DNA of 64,000 nucleotides from Abiotrophia defectiva ATCC 49176 (GTDB lineage Bacteria > Bacillota > Bacilli > Lactobacillales > Aerococcaceae), in assembly GCF_037041345.1 (NCBI RefSeq), contig NZ_CP146287.1, forward strand, positions 871,501 through 935,500. The letters are read 5' to 3'. This document shows, one piece after another, positions 35,371-44,311 of this stretch. Below the pieces are notes generated by a model. The model saw only the letters and a list, made by a program, of their open reading frames with translations, was not told the origin of the DNA and searched no databases. The position numbers and the translations under genes are program-made. Positions within the stretch are counted from its first letter, which is position 1. Every line of letters begins with the position of its first letter.

Positions 35371-36834
35371 ATGAAAAAATCCACCATTATTTCCTTGCTT
35401 AGTCTGGCTTGTCTTTTGACAGCCTGCCAAGCTAAGCCGCGCGACGCTGCTCAAGGCGGAGATGCCCTCTATGGTCCACCCGAGTTAGCGACTAGTCAAT
35501 CTTCGCTTGATGAAGCGACGCGTCAACGCTATCAAGCTCTTAATAAGGTGCATGAATTTTACGAAAAATTAAGTACGGTCCAAGTTAAAACTTCTCTTAA
35601 GCAAGAGGGTGGAGACTGGCAGGCAACCGCTGATAGTCAGCAATTTTATGAAGCGGGAGCCTTGAAAGCCTATCGCACTAAGACCGTGACCACGGTCAAG
35701 GATGCCCACTATGACCTGGAGTTCTACTTCGACGGAGAACACCATTATGTGGCCTCACCTCATGCGGCGTGGAGTCAAAATGACAATGCCAAGAACTCCA
35801 TGAGCTACCTCTATTGGGCCAAACTCCTAATTGAAGGAGAAGACAGCTCGTTACTGGATGCTGAGGCACCTGAAGGTCAATGGCGGATTAATAAGACTGT
35901 GACCAATCCTGAGTTAATTCAAGGCCTAGTTAGCCTGCTGGATTTGCCTGAAAGTTTCTCAGCTCAGGCTACTTATCAGGCAGACTTGACTTATCTGGTT
36001 GACAGTGAGACTGGTCAGATGCTTGAGGCCGCGCTTAAGCTGACCGTTACAGACGGAGATTCCAGTCATGTCTATCAAGCTAAGAGCACAAGCCAAGTCC
36101 CAGAGGAGTCCACGACTAAGGATAGTCTTAAGCCTGATTTAGAGGCTCAAGCAAGTCCCTTGGAAGTTGCAGAAGGCCAGTGGTTAGAAGCCTTTAAGGC
36201 GGCTAACCCAACCCAGGCGATTACGACTTACGAAGTGACAGAAGGACGTCAAGCAGGCGACCAGGATAGTAATTTGCTTTATCTAACCAATAGCCAAAAT
36301 GGCCAGGTCCTGGCACAAGCCATAGGGACTATCCAGGACAAGCAAATCAAAGGCTATCAGTATCAACTCGGGCAAAAACGCTATAGCAAGGCAGAGGATG
36401 GCAGCCTTAAAGAAGAAAGCGTGGAGCCAATCGATTTCTATTATTTAGCAGTGCAATCCTTGATAGATCGTTCCTACCAGGTTCAAACCTTTAATCCAAC
36501 TGATGAAGCTGGCCAACCCATTAATGACCCAGCAAGTGCCACTACGACAACCTATCGTTTGACCTTTGAGAATGACTACGATGGCCTAGCTAAATTAGCT
36601 GGCGCTATCGACATCTCTAATCTCAAGCGCGAAGGGGAAGCCGTCTACGGGGTGGATTATGTGGTCAACAAGGCCAGTCTAGAGCTAGAAGGCTTCTATC
36701 TGTGGAGTTTGACGGCAGAAGATACAGCTATCACGCATGTCAATCGCTATAGTTTCCGCCATCTCAATCAGCAGGCCCCATCTCTGATTCAGTTTTTGGT
36801 AGATCCTGAACTGGTTAAGACAGCCAAGCCATAA
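35371..36834 (+). CDS. Uncharacterised surface lipoprotein
   Basis: The 487-residue protein begins with a lipoprotein signal, LTAC with Cys19 as the lipidated residue. I do not recognise the family. The mature part is hydrophilic, rich in beta-type alternating sequence, and seems to hold two related modules (about 55-240 and 265-485) that contain repeated patterns such as AYRTKTVTTVKDAHYDLEFYFDG and TYRLTFENDYDGLAKLAGAID. This recalls LppX/LolA-like or DUF6612-type lipoproteins, but only loosely. Its position after the ABC-2 exporter suggests a related envelope function. It ends at a strong bidirectional terminator. Confidence 0.72.
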   Translation: MKKSTIISLLSLACLLTACQAKPRDAAQGGDALYGPPELATSQSSLDEATRQRYQALNKVHEFYEKLSTVQVKTSLKQEGGDWQATADSQQFYEAGALKAYRTKTVTTVKDAHYDLEFYFDGEHHYVASPHAAWSQNDNAKNSMSYLYWAKLLIEGEDSSLLDAEAPEGQWRINKTVTNPELIQGLVSLLDLPESFSAQATYQADLTYLVDSETGQMLEAALKLTVTDGDSSHVYQAKSTSQVPEESTTKDSLKPDLEAQASPLEVAEGQWLEAFKAANPTQAITTYEVTEGRQAGDQDSNLLYLTNSQNGQVLAQAIGTIQDKQIKGYQYQLGQKRYSKAEDGSLKEESVEPIDFYYLAVQSLIDRSYQVQTFNPTDEAGQPINDPASATTTTYRLTFENDYDGLAKLAGAIDISNLKREGEAVYGVDYVVNKASLELEGFYLWSLTAEDTAITHVNRYSFRHLNQQAPSLIQFLVDPELVKTAKP

Positions 36835-36835
36835 G

Positions 36836-36871
36836 AAAATACCCCATCACCAAGAGGTGATGGGGTATTTT
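36836..36871. terminator. Bidirectional terminator between the lipoprotein gene and ponA
   Basis: A perfect 16-bp stem AAAATACCCCATCACC / GGTGATGGGGTATTTT with loop AAGA separates the convergent genes, with U-tracts in both directions. Confidence 0.95.
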
Positions 36872-36883
36872 GATGAGCTCAGG

Positions 36884-39481
36884 CTAAGGTTGACCCGTGT
36901 TACCATTTTGGCCAGGTTGATTTTGGTTACCTGGTTGGTTACCGTTCTGGCCTGGTTGGTTAGGCTGACCCGGTTGACCCGGCTGGTTAGGTTGGTTGCC
37001 TCGGTTGTTAGGTGATTGCGGGTTATTTTCTCCTTGCTCATTCGGATTTGGTTGGCTACTTGAAGAACTAGACTCGGACTTGAGACTCACAGTGATTACT
37101 AGCGTATCGGAACTACTGTTACCATCCACAATTCTCAGTCGTAAGACGTAATCCTGAATTTCATGGGCAGGGATATCAAAGCTTGTACCTGTCCCTTGGT
37201 AGACCACAGTCCCGTTGACGGATAATTCGAAGGTGCCGGAGCCAGTTAATGGTCCCCATGTGGCGTGAATGGTACGTGTTTGTTGGTTGTAGTTAGCGTC
37301 GAATCCAGTAGGAGCAGCAATATGGCGGCCATAATTGAGGGATTGTTCCTTAGGTTCCGACCCCTTAATGAAAAGCTCGGAGGAAATCATTTCCCGTGGT
37401 GTGTATGGGCCAGGGAGTAGCAAGGGCTCCGTGTATTTCTCAATATCAGCCTTGACCAAGCTGCTTGGCATGGTCCAGTCAGACTTGCTCTGGTTAGCCA
37501 TAAGCGAGGTCATGAGTTTGGCATAGATTTTTTGAGGTAGGCGGGTTTGTTCTAAGGTCAGATAATTACCGGCTTCATAGGGATTATCATAACCGACCCA
37601 AGTGACCATGGCATACTTGGTAGTAAAACCAGCAAACCAGCCATCTGGTGCGGCGTAGGTGCTAGCATCCAGACCTAATTGGCTCAGTTGCTCTGCCGTA
37701 TAGTTGGTTGTCCCGGTCTTACCTGCATTAGGGATGCCATCTAGCTTGGCAGCTGCGGCGAATTCGCCAGGAACCCCTTTAAGGATATCGGTCAGCATAT
37801 AAGCGGTAGAATCCTTCATGGCACGAGAGCCTGGTGAATCGAAGTCACGCACAGTCCCAGCAGAGGTTACAACACGACGTACTGCATAAGGGGCATGGTA
37901 TTCCCCGTAGTTGGCAATCGCCGCATAAGCCGCTGAAAGCTGGATAGGGGAGACTTCCCCACCAATGGCGTTGGCTTCCACTAACTCTTTCTTGTCATTA
38001 TTGCTAATGTTAATGTTGAGTTTTTGCAGGAAGGCATAGGCATTGTCCATGCCGACTGCATGCAGCATCTTGAGGGCAGGGATATTGCGCGAACCAGCTA
38101 AGGCTTCGCGGAGAGTCATTTTGCCCTTATATTCAAAGTCAAAGTTTTGGAGCTCGCCACCATTTTTATAGGTATAAGGCTCATCGACCACGGTGGTCCC
38201 GGTCGAGTAGTTGAGGTACTCGAAGGCAGGCCCATAGTCAGCCAGTGGCTTCATGGTTGAGCCGATACTGCGGTTCAGCGTATTGGCGCGGTTGAGACCT
38301 AGATAGACGTTTTGCTTACGACCGCCAATGACAGCTTGGAGCTGGCCATTAGTGACGTCCACAATAGAAATAGCTGTCTGCATCTTATCATTTGGGAAGA
38401 GGGAAGAGTCGTTGTTGACCAAGTCATAGGCTTGCTTTTGAGCATCCCAGTTGAGGTTAGTATAGACTTCGACACCATCAGTGAAGATGTCCAGATTCAT
38501 CTTATCCTTGACTTCCTTGGCGACCACATCCAAATAAGAATCTAAAACCATATCAGTGTTATCCATGGTGTTCTGATCCAAAGGTTTGAGCATGGAGCTG
38601 ACTGATTGAGCGACGGCCTCGTCGTATTGGGCTTGACTAATCAATTTGCGACGTAGCATGACGCTCAGGACGATATCGCGACGCTCTTGGGCAGCTTCCG
38701 GGAAAGAATAGGGGTCGTAAGAGGATGGTGCTTGTGGAATCCCGGCTAAGAGGGCCGCTTCACCAACGGTTAACTGACTAAGTTCTTTGCCGAAGAAGAG
38801 ACGGGCAGCTGTCTTAGCGCCGTATGTATTATTGGAATAGAAAAGCTTGTTGAGATAGAAGGTCAAAATTTGGTCCTTGGTATACTCGCGCTCCAGTTGC
38901 ATGGCTAACCAGGCTTCCTGGACCTTACGTTTTAAGGTTTGGTCCTTAAAGTCAGTCGAGAAGACCGAGTTCTTGACTAATTGCTGGGTAATGGTCGAGC
39001 CACCTTCGGAAATTCGACCTCTGCGAATGTTACGGACAAAGGCACCTGCAATCCGAATGGGGTCAATCCCGTTGTGATTATAGAAACGACCGTCTTCAAT
39101 AGCAATCACAGCATTTTTTAGGTTTTCAGGGATTTCATTGGCCTGCATGAGGTCACGACTCTGATTACCTAACTCCTTGATTAGGTTGCCTTTTTGGTCA
39201 TAGATTTTACTTGGCATCTGACCGACCAAATCTGCTTCCGTGATTTGTGGGGCAGAAGAGGAGTAGTAGATAAAGATGGCGGCCCCTGAGGCAACTGCCA
39301 AAATAAAGAGACTGAAGAAGGCAATCAGGCAGTATCTAAGGATACGGCGCCAAAGGGGTTTCTTACCAGCTTTTTTACCTTTCTTCTTTTGTCGGCCTTG
39401 ATTCTCAGACGAATCATGAGGCATAGATTCTTGTTGGGAGGCTTGATATTTCTTGCGTTCGAGACGACTTCCAGTTACCAA
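36884..39481 (-). CDS. ponA: Class A penicillin-binding protein 1A
   Basis: This bifunctional enzyme polymerises and cross-links peptidoglycan. The 865 residues contain a basic cytoplasmic start, one membrane anchor (about 49-73), a glycosyltransferase domain with catalytic Glu in IEDGRFYNHNGID and GGSTITQQLVKN, and a transpeptidase with SxxK (STMK), SxN (SRN) and KTG (GKTGTTNY). After a fibronectin-like segment comes a low-complexity tail rich in Pro, Gln, Asn and Gly (about the last 45 residues), exposed outside the cell. The start is a TTG (39479-39481): AAAGGAGG lies seven bases upstream and the next ATG is 19 codons later. recU lies 24 bases upstream, a conserved Firmicute pair. Confidence 0.93.
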   Translation of the reverse strand: MVTGSRLERKKYQASQQESMPHDSSENQGRQKKKGKKAGKKPLWRRILRYCLIAFFSLFILAVASGAAIFIYYSSSAPQITEADLVGQMPSKIYDQKGNLIKELGNQSRDLMQANEIPENLKNAVIAIEDGRFYNHNGIDPIRIAGAFVRNIRRGRISEGGSTITQQLVKNSVFSTDFKDQTLKRKVQEAWLAMQLEREYTKDQILTFYLNKLFYSNNTYGAKTAARLFFGKELSQLTVGEAALLAGIPQAPSSYDPYSFPEAAQERRDIVLSVMLRRKLISQAQYDEAVAQSVSSMLKPLDQNTMDNTDMVLDSYLDVVAKEVKDKMNLDIFTDGVEVYTNLNWDAQKQAYDLVNNDSSLFPNDKMQTAISIVDVTNGQLQAVIGGRKQNVYLGLNRANTLNRSIGSTMKPLADYGPAFEYLNYSTGTTVVDEPYTYKNGGELQNFDFEYKGKMTLREALAGSRNIPALKMLHAVGMDNAYAFLQKLNINISNNDKKELVEANAIGGEVSPIQLSAAYAAIANYGEYHAPYAVRRVVTSAGTVRDFDSPGSRAMKDSTAYMLTDILKGVPGEFAAAAKLDGIPNAGKTGTTNYTAEQLSQLGLDASTYAAPDGWFAGFTTKYAMVTWVGYDNPYEAGNYLTLEQTRLPQKIYAKLMTSLMANQSKSDWTMPSSLVKADIEKYTEPLLLPGPYTPREMISSELFIKGSEPKEQSLNYGRHIAAPTGFDANYNQQTRTIHATWGPLTGSGTFELSVNGTVVYQGTGTSFDIPAHEIQDYVLRLRIVDGNSSSDTLVITVSLKSESSSSSSQPNPNEQGENNPQSPNNRGNQPNQPGQPGQPNQPGQNGNQPGNQNQPGQNGNTGQP

Positions 39482-39505
39482 GTCAATCCCTCCTTTCTTG
39501 TCAAA

Positions 39506-40147
39506 CTAGTGAGCTTGGAGCCAGAGGTCCACAGCTGCTAAATAATCAATCATAGGAAAGACCCCTTGTTGGCAGAGGTAGCCATGGCTTTCCAGGTAAG
39601 TGAGGGGCAAGCTCTTGCGTTTCTGACTTTCCAACCACTGATCGAGGGCAGGGAAGGGAAGTAAATAGACCTTGTCATGCACTTTGAAGCTAATTAAGAG
39701 AAAGACGATACCGCCTTGTTGGTAGCATTGTCGCATGTGCTCAATCTGGTGGTCTGGTAAGTTGGCCAGTGGGAAACTAGTTTTATTAGTCGTTTCCTTA
39801 GCTTCAAAATCCAGATAGCGACCTAAATAGAGGCCGTTGTAGTCTGTTGTCGAGGCTTGGCGATAGTAGGCCTCGGTTATTCGAGCAGCGCTACGACGCG
39901 GGAAATCCACCTTGACGACTTGAATCGGTGTCGGTTTCTTGTGGATCACCGCCAGGTTATGACTGAGGTAGTATTGGTTGGATTGATTAATACGATCTTC
40001 TAAGGACATGCCTCGGCTACCGTACTGAGTAGGCTTTTTGGATGCCTTGAGATTTTGCATAGTCCCAGCTTTAGGTGGCTCTATGCTTGGCCCTGCTGGT
40101 TTATTAATGGCTCTATGCCGGGCTGAACCAGCTGGATATTTAACCAT
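39506..40147 (-). CDS. recU: Holliday junction resolvase RecU
   Basis: RecU resolves four-way DNA junctions during recombination and segregation. The 213-residue protein starts MVKYPAG and has the conserved segments RGMSLEDRINQSNQYYL and TTDYNGLYLGRYLDFEAKET, where Asp and Glu form the metal site. I use ATG 40147, eight bases after AAGGAG; an in-frame GTG at 40156 overlaps that element. It forms a unit with ponA, as in Bacillus and streptococci. A TATAAT on the minus strand (40173 to 40168) may be its -10 box. Confidence 0.93.
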   Translation of the reverse strand: MVKYPAGSARHRAINKPAGPSIEPPKAGTMQNLKASKKPTQYGSRGMSLEDRINQSNQYYLSHNLAVIHKKPTPIQVVKVDFPRRSAARITEAYYRQASTTDYNGLYLGRYLDFEAKETTNKTSFPLANLPDHQIEHMRQCYQQGGIVFLLISFKVHDKVYLLPFPALDQWLESQKRKSLPLTYLESHGYLCQQGVFPMIDYLAAVDLWLQAH

Positions 40148-40167
40148 TCCACTCACTCCTTCACCTT

Positions 40168-40173
40168 ATTATA
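40168..40173 (-). promoter_or_regulatory. Possible -10 box of recU-ponA
   Basis: The minus strand reads TATAAT here, about 20 bases before the recU ATG. No good -35 box is visible. Confidence 0.4.
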
Positions 40174-40284
40174 CTAGAAGCAAGCCCCTCCCGCCTAGTA
40201 TTTCGCTATAAGTGCCCTGAAATTACACAAAAAGTTCATAAATAGGCACTTTTTTAAGGAAGTAGCTGTTCCCAATCAAAATAA

Positions 40285-40313
40285 ATGATAATCTAGCAAT
40301 TAGGACTTATAAT
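40285..40313 (+). promoter_or_regulatory. Promoter of the ccdA-msrAB cluster
   Basis: ATGATA (40285-40290), a 17-base spacer and TATAAT (40308-40313) lie 30 bases before the ccdA ATG. Confidence 0.6.
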
Positions 40314-40343
40314 AGGTATGTAATTATTCGCAGGAGGGATTTT

Positions 40344-41021
40344 ATGTCGATATCGTATTATTTAACAGTCTTTGGGGCGGGAATACTTTCCTTTTTGTCC
40401 CCATGTGTCTTGCCACTATTTCCTTTGTATATGGGAACCTTTATGGGAGAAACCGGGGACAAGAAGGTAAAAATTGGCAATTATAGCTTTTATCTCTTGC
40501 CAGTCTTGAAGGTTTTGGCTTTCATGTCAGGTATTTCGCTGATTTTCTTCATGTTAGGCTTTGCGGCCAGTCTCTTGGGACAAATCGTCTATGGTCAATA
40601 TACCCGCTATGTGCTAGGGGGCATAATCGTGCTGATGGGAATTTATCAGCTGGAATTAGTGGAGATTCCATGGCTTAGTCGCCAAAAGACCGTCCAGATG
40701 GATGCTAAAAAGGCTGGGGAATTAACGCGGAGCTTTCTATTGGGACTGAGCTTTAGCTTTGGTTGGACGCCTTGTGTCGGGCCAGTCTTGAGTTCTGTCT
40801 TGGCCTTAGTGACCACCACAGGGGCAAGTGCTTGGTACGGTGGCAGCTTACTCTTCGTCTATGCTTTGGGCCTGTCAGTGCCTTTCTTACTCTTGGCAGT
40901 GTTATCATCATCTCTCGTCAAATGGCTTAATGTGGCCAAACAACACATGATGCTGATTAAACGGGTGGGGGCTGTCCTCATCATATTGGTTGGTATTCTG
41001 GTTATGTTCAACAAAATCTAG
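40344..41021 (+). CDS. ccdA: CcdA thiol-disulfide membrane transporter
   Basis: CcdA carries electrons from cytoplasmic thioredoxin across the membrane. The 225-residue protein has six membrane segments and the two redox cysteines in conserved proline contexts, LSPCVLPLFPLYMG and GWTPCVGPVLSS. A CAGGAGG site precedes the ATG. The next genes encode a thioredoxin-like lipoprotein and MsrAB; this order matches the pneumococcal ccdA1-etrx1-msrAB1 unit, in which CcdA reduces the lipoprotein, which then reduces MsrAB on the outer face. Confidence 0.92.
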   Translation: MSISYYLTVFGAGILSFLSPCVLPLFPLYMGTFMGETGDKKVKIGNYSFYLLPVLKVLAFMSGISLIFFMLGFAASLLGQIVYGQYTRYVLGGIIVLMGIYQLELVEIPWLSRQKTVQMDAKKAGELTRSFLLGLSFSFGWTPCVGPVLSSVLALVTTTGASAWYGGSLLFVYALGLSVPFLLLAVLSSSLVKWLNVAKQHMMLIKRVGAVLIILVGILVMFNKI

Positions 41022-41039
41022 GAAAAAGAGGCAAACAAT

Positions 41040-41621
41040 ATGTCACATTTTACACGTAAATTTTGGCAAGTCTTAGGTCTAGTAAGTTTAAGTTCAGGCT
41101 GTCTAGCGGCCTGCCAACCTCACCAGGAGGCGAGTAATGCCAACAAAACAGCTAGCGCCACACAAACAAACACGTCTTCCCAAAAGCAAGAAGCAGGGCA
41201 AAGCTTAAGCGGGACCTTTCAAGATATTCATGGTAAAACTTATAAGTTAGAAGATTTGCGAGGCAAGAAAGTCTACATTAAATTCTGGGCCTCCTGGTGT
41301 TCTATCTGCCTAGCAGGACTCAAGGATGTCGACGCCTTAGCTGATGAAAGCAATCAAGGAAATGATGTGGTCGTCTTATCCATGGTGGCACCTGAAATTC
41401 GAAATGAAAAGCCACTGGCCGATTTTACCAAGTGGTTTTCCGGCCTAGATTATACGCATTTGCCGGTCTTAGTGGACCAGTCAGGTGATTTTATGAAGCA
41501 ATTAGGGGTTGTGGCCTATCCCACTTCGGCCTTTATCAATTCCAAGGGGGAACTAGTAAAGGTCCAATTAGGCCATATGGATCGGCAAAGTGTCTTAGAT
41601 CAATTGGCTAGCATGGACTAA
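41040..41621 (+). CDS. Thioredoxin-like surface lipoprotein (TlpA/Etrx type)
   Basis: The 193-residue protein has a lipoprotein signal with lipobox LAAC (Cys25), a Ser/Thr/Gln/Asn-rich linker to about residue 57, and a TlpA/AhpC-type thioredoxin fold with active site WCSIC (Cys87 and Cys90). It should relay electrons from CcdA to MsrAB outside the membrane. The cis-proline position is present in VVAYPTSAF. It lies between ccdA and msrAB, with gaps of 18 and 35 bases, consistent with one operon. Confidence 0.9.
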   Translation: MSHFTRKFWQVLGLVSLSSGCLAACQPHQEASNANKTASATQTNTSSQKQEAGQSLSGTFQDIHGKTYKLEDLRGKKVYIKFWASWCSICLAGLKDVDALADESNQGNDVVVLSMVAPEIRNEKPLADFTKWFSGLDYTHLPVLVDQSGDFMKQLGVVAYPTSAFINSKGELVKVQLGHMDRQSVLDQLASMD

Positions 41622-41656
41622 GGAAGGTTCTTAAAATTTGAAAGAAGGAAACTATA

Positions 41657-42778
41657 ATGGATAAACGTTATTTATTAACCGGCTTAATTGCGGTTCTAGG
41701 GGTAATTACGCTTGTCTGGTGGCGGACCTCTCATTCTGGCTTGACCGCCCAAAATATTGAAAGCCGGGTAGAAGCCGCCCTTGCGGCAAATGCGACTAGT
41801 TCTTCTAGTACTTCAAGCAAGGAAGAAGTCAAAGCCGAGAATCTCAAGACTCTCTATCTAGCAGGTGGCTGTTTTTGGGGCCTAGAAGCTTATTTTGAGC
41901 AAATTGATGGGGTGCTTGATGTGGAATCTGGCTATGCCAATGGGACGTCAGACATCACCAACTATACCTTAATCGGTCAGACTGACCACGCCGAAACGGT
42001 TAAAATCACCTATGATGCCAGTAAACTAGATGTGCGTCAACTCTTACTCTATTACTTCCGGGTTGTAGATCCGCTCTCTCTTAATAAACAAGGCAATGAT
42101 GAGGGCCGACAATATCGGACGGGTATTTATTATGAGAGCGAAGAGGATAAGGCTGTCGCCCAAGCAGTAATGAAGGAAAAGGCGGAAGAATTAGGCCAAG
42201 AACTCAAGGTTGAATTGGAGCCTCTTAAAAACTATGTTAAGGCTGAGGAAGAACATCAAGACTATCTGACCAAACATCCTAACGGATACTGCCACATCGA
42301 TCTCAAGAAGGCACAGGATCCCTTGATTGATGCCAGCCTCTATCCCAAACCAAGTGATCAAGAACTGAAGGAAAAATTAAGCCCTGCCCAATACGCTGTG
42401 ACCCAGGAAAATAACACCGAGCAGGCCTTTTCCAACCAATATTGGGATAATAAGGAGCCAGGTATCTATGTGGATGTCGCCTCCGGGGAGCCACTCTTTT
42501 CCTCTAAGGATAAGTATGACTCGGGTTGCGGTTGGCCTAGCTTTACCAAGCCGATCTCAGCGGATGTAGCCCGCTATAAGGAAGACACCAGCTTTAACAT
42601 GAGACGGATTGAAGTCCGGTCACGTTCTGGTAACTCTCATTTGGGACATGTCTTTGATGATGGGCCTAAGGACAAGGGTGGCCTGCGCTATTGCATTAAC
42701 TCAGCTTCCATCATCTTTATCCCTAAGGACCAGATGGAAAGCAAGGGCTATGGCTACCTACTTCCTTACGTGGAATAG
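41657..42778 (+). CDS. msrAB: Membrane-anchored methionine sulfoxide reductase MsrA/MsrB fusion
   Basis: The 373-residue protein repairs oxidised methionine on exported proteins. An N-terminal membrane anchor or signal (about residues 5-22) is followed by a Ser-rich linker, an MsrA domain with catalytic Cys72 in GGCFWGLE, and an MsrB domain with [21 protein letters not shown] and catalytic Cys in LRYCINSAS. MsrA acts on the S and MsrB on the R sulfoxide. MsrB lacks the CxxC zinc pairs, as in several streptococcal enzymes. The preceding genes supply the reducing power. Confidence 0.94.
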   Translation: MDKRYLLTGLIAVLGVITLVWWRTSHSGLTAQNIESRVEAALAANATSSSSTSSKEEVKAENLKTLYLAGGCFWGLEAYFEQIDGVLDVESGYANGTSDITNYTLIGQTDHAETVKITYDASKLDVRQLLLYYFRVVDPLSLNKQGNDEGRQYRTGIYYESEEDKAVAQAVMKEKAEELGQELKVELEPLKNYVKAEEEHQDYLTKHPNGYCHIDLKKAQDPLIDASLYPKPSDQELKEKLSPAQYAVTQENNTEQAFSNQYWDNKEPGIYVDVASGEPLFSSKDKYDSGCGWPSFTKPISADVARYKEDTSFNMRRIEVRSRSGNSHLGHVFDDGPKDKGGLRYCINSASIIFIPKDQMESKGYGYLLPYVE

Positions 42779-42850
42779 GTAGAGAAAATAGATGGTCCCA
42801 CTTACTTGAGTCAAATCTGAGGAAAAGTCAGTAAAAATAGGGGAAATCTG

Positions 42851-42879
42851 TTTACAAATTGGACGCTTTCAGTTAAAAT
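42851..42879 (+). promoter_or_regulatory. Promoter of tig
   Basis: TTTACA (42851-42856), exactly 17 bases and TAAAAT (42874-42879) lie 43 bases before the tig ATG. Confidence 0.75.
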
Positions 42880-42922
42880 TGTGGAGTGTGTAAATAAACA
42901 AGAAGCTATGGAGGAAAGTTAC

Positions 42923-44203
42923 ATGGTAGCGAAATTCGAAAAACAAGCAACAAATACAGGGGTATTAACCTTTGAAATTCCAGTAGAAGATGTGAAGAAA
43001 GCTTTAGACACAGCATTCAAGAAGGTACAAAAACGTTTGTCAGTACCTGGTTTCCGTAAGGGGAAAGTGCCACGTCAAATCTTCAACAATGTATATGGGG
43101 AAGCAGCGCTCTACGAAGATGCTTTGAATGCCCTCTTACCAGTTCATTTATCTAAAGCTATCCAAGAGGCTGAATTAGAAGTGGTAACTGAACCAAAGAT
43201 TGACATCGAAAAACTTGAAGCAGGTCAACCTTGGGTATTAAAAGCTGAAGTTGTCTTAAAACCAGAAGTTAAATTAGGCGACTACAAGGGCTTAGAAGTA
43301 GAAGCACAAGACCGTCAAGTGTCTGATCAAGATGTTAAGGACGAATTAGAATCTCGTCGTTTAGGTTTGGCTGAACTCGTTGTTAAAGATGGCGCAGCTG
43401 AATTAGGCGACACAGTGGTTATCGACTTCGAAGGTTTCTTGGGTGACCAAGCATTTGAAGGCGGCAAGGGTGAAAACCACTCATTAGAACTTGGTTCTAA
43501 CAGCTTCATCCCAGGCTTTGAAGACCAATTAGTAGGGACTAAAGCAGGCGACCAAGTGGAAGTAAAAGTAACCTTCCCAGAAGCTTACCATGCAGAAAAC
43601 CTTAAAGGTCAAGATGCTGTCTTCAAAGTGACCGTTCACGAAGTAAAAGCCAAAGAATTACCTGAATTAGATGACGAATTTGCAAAAGACGTGGATTCAG
43701 AAGTTGAAAGCTTAGCGGAATTAGAAAACAAAATCCGTGTTCAATTAGAAGAGTCTAAAAAGACTGCTGCTAAGGAAGTTGTCGAAGACTTAGCTTTACG
43801 TCAAGCAGTTAAGAATGCTGAAATCGTTGAATTACCAGAAGTAATGGTAGAAGACGAAATCAACCGTCAAGTATCTCACTTCACCAATAACTTGAAACGT
43901 CAAGGGATTAACGAAGACTTATACTTCCAAATCACTGGTACTAACGCTGAAGGCTTACGTGCTCAATTCGCTGAAGAAGCTGAATTACGTACTAAGACTA
44001 ACTTAGTATTAGAAGCCATTGTCAAGGCTGAAGACATTCAAGTAACGGATGCTGAAATCGACGCTGAAGTTGCTGACTTGGCATCTCAATACAACATGTC
44101 TGCTGACCAAGTCAAACAATTTGTGTCAACAGATATGTTAACTGCTGACATCCGTATGAAGAAGGCAATGAGCTTAATTGTTGATTCTGCGGTAGAAAAA
44201 TAA
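42923..44203 (+). CDS. tig: Trigger factor
   Basis: Trigger factor is the ribosome-bound chaperone and prolyl isomerase. The 426-residue protein has the ribosome-binding signature GFRKGKVPR (about residues 44-52), a central FKBP-type domain (LGDTVVIDFEGFLGDQAFEGG) and the helical C-terminal cradle. I start it at ATG 42923, eight bases after GGAGG; earlier in-frame starts lie next to the promoter. Codon use is strongly biased, as for an abundant protein. clpX follows, a conserved order in many bacteria. Confidence 0.96.
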   Translation: MVAKFEKQATNTGVLTFEIPVEDVKKALDTAFKKVQKRLSVPGFRKGKVPRQIFNNVYGEAALYEDALNALLPVHLSKAIQEAELEVVTEPKIDIEKLEAGQPWVLKAEVVLKPEVKLGDYKGLEVEAQDRQVSDQDVKDELESRRLGLAELVVKDGAAELGDTVVIDFEGFLGDQAFEGGKGENHSLELGSNSFIPGFEDQLVGTKAGDQVEVKVTFPEAYHAENLKGQDAVFKVTVHEVKAKELPELDDEFAKDVDSEVESLAELENKIRVQLEESKKTAAKEVVEDLALRQAVKNAEIVELPEVMVEDEINRQVSHFTNNLKRQGINEDLYFQITGTNAEGLRAQFAEEAELRTKTNLVLEAIVKAEDIQVTDAEIDAEVADLASQYNMSADQVKQFVSTDMLTADIRMKKAMSLIVDSAVEK

Positions 44204-44230
44204 TAAAATAAACCTATTAGAATAACTATA

Positions 44231-44283
44231 AATGAGGGTTGCGAGAGTCTTAAGTTCAACGATGACTATCTGCATCCCTCATT
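44231..44283 (+). other. Hairpin in the tig-clpX gap
   Basis: AATGAGGG (44231-44238) and CCCTCATT (44276-44283) pair perfectly, and the stem continues partly inward (GC / GC). No T run follows, so it is not a classical terminator. It could be a processing site or a control element for clpX. Confidence 0.5.
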
Positions 44284-44311
44284 ATGTACGTTAGAGGAAG
44301 GATCGATTACC

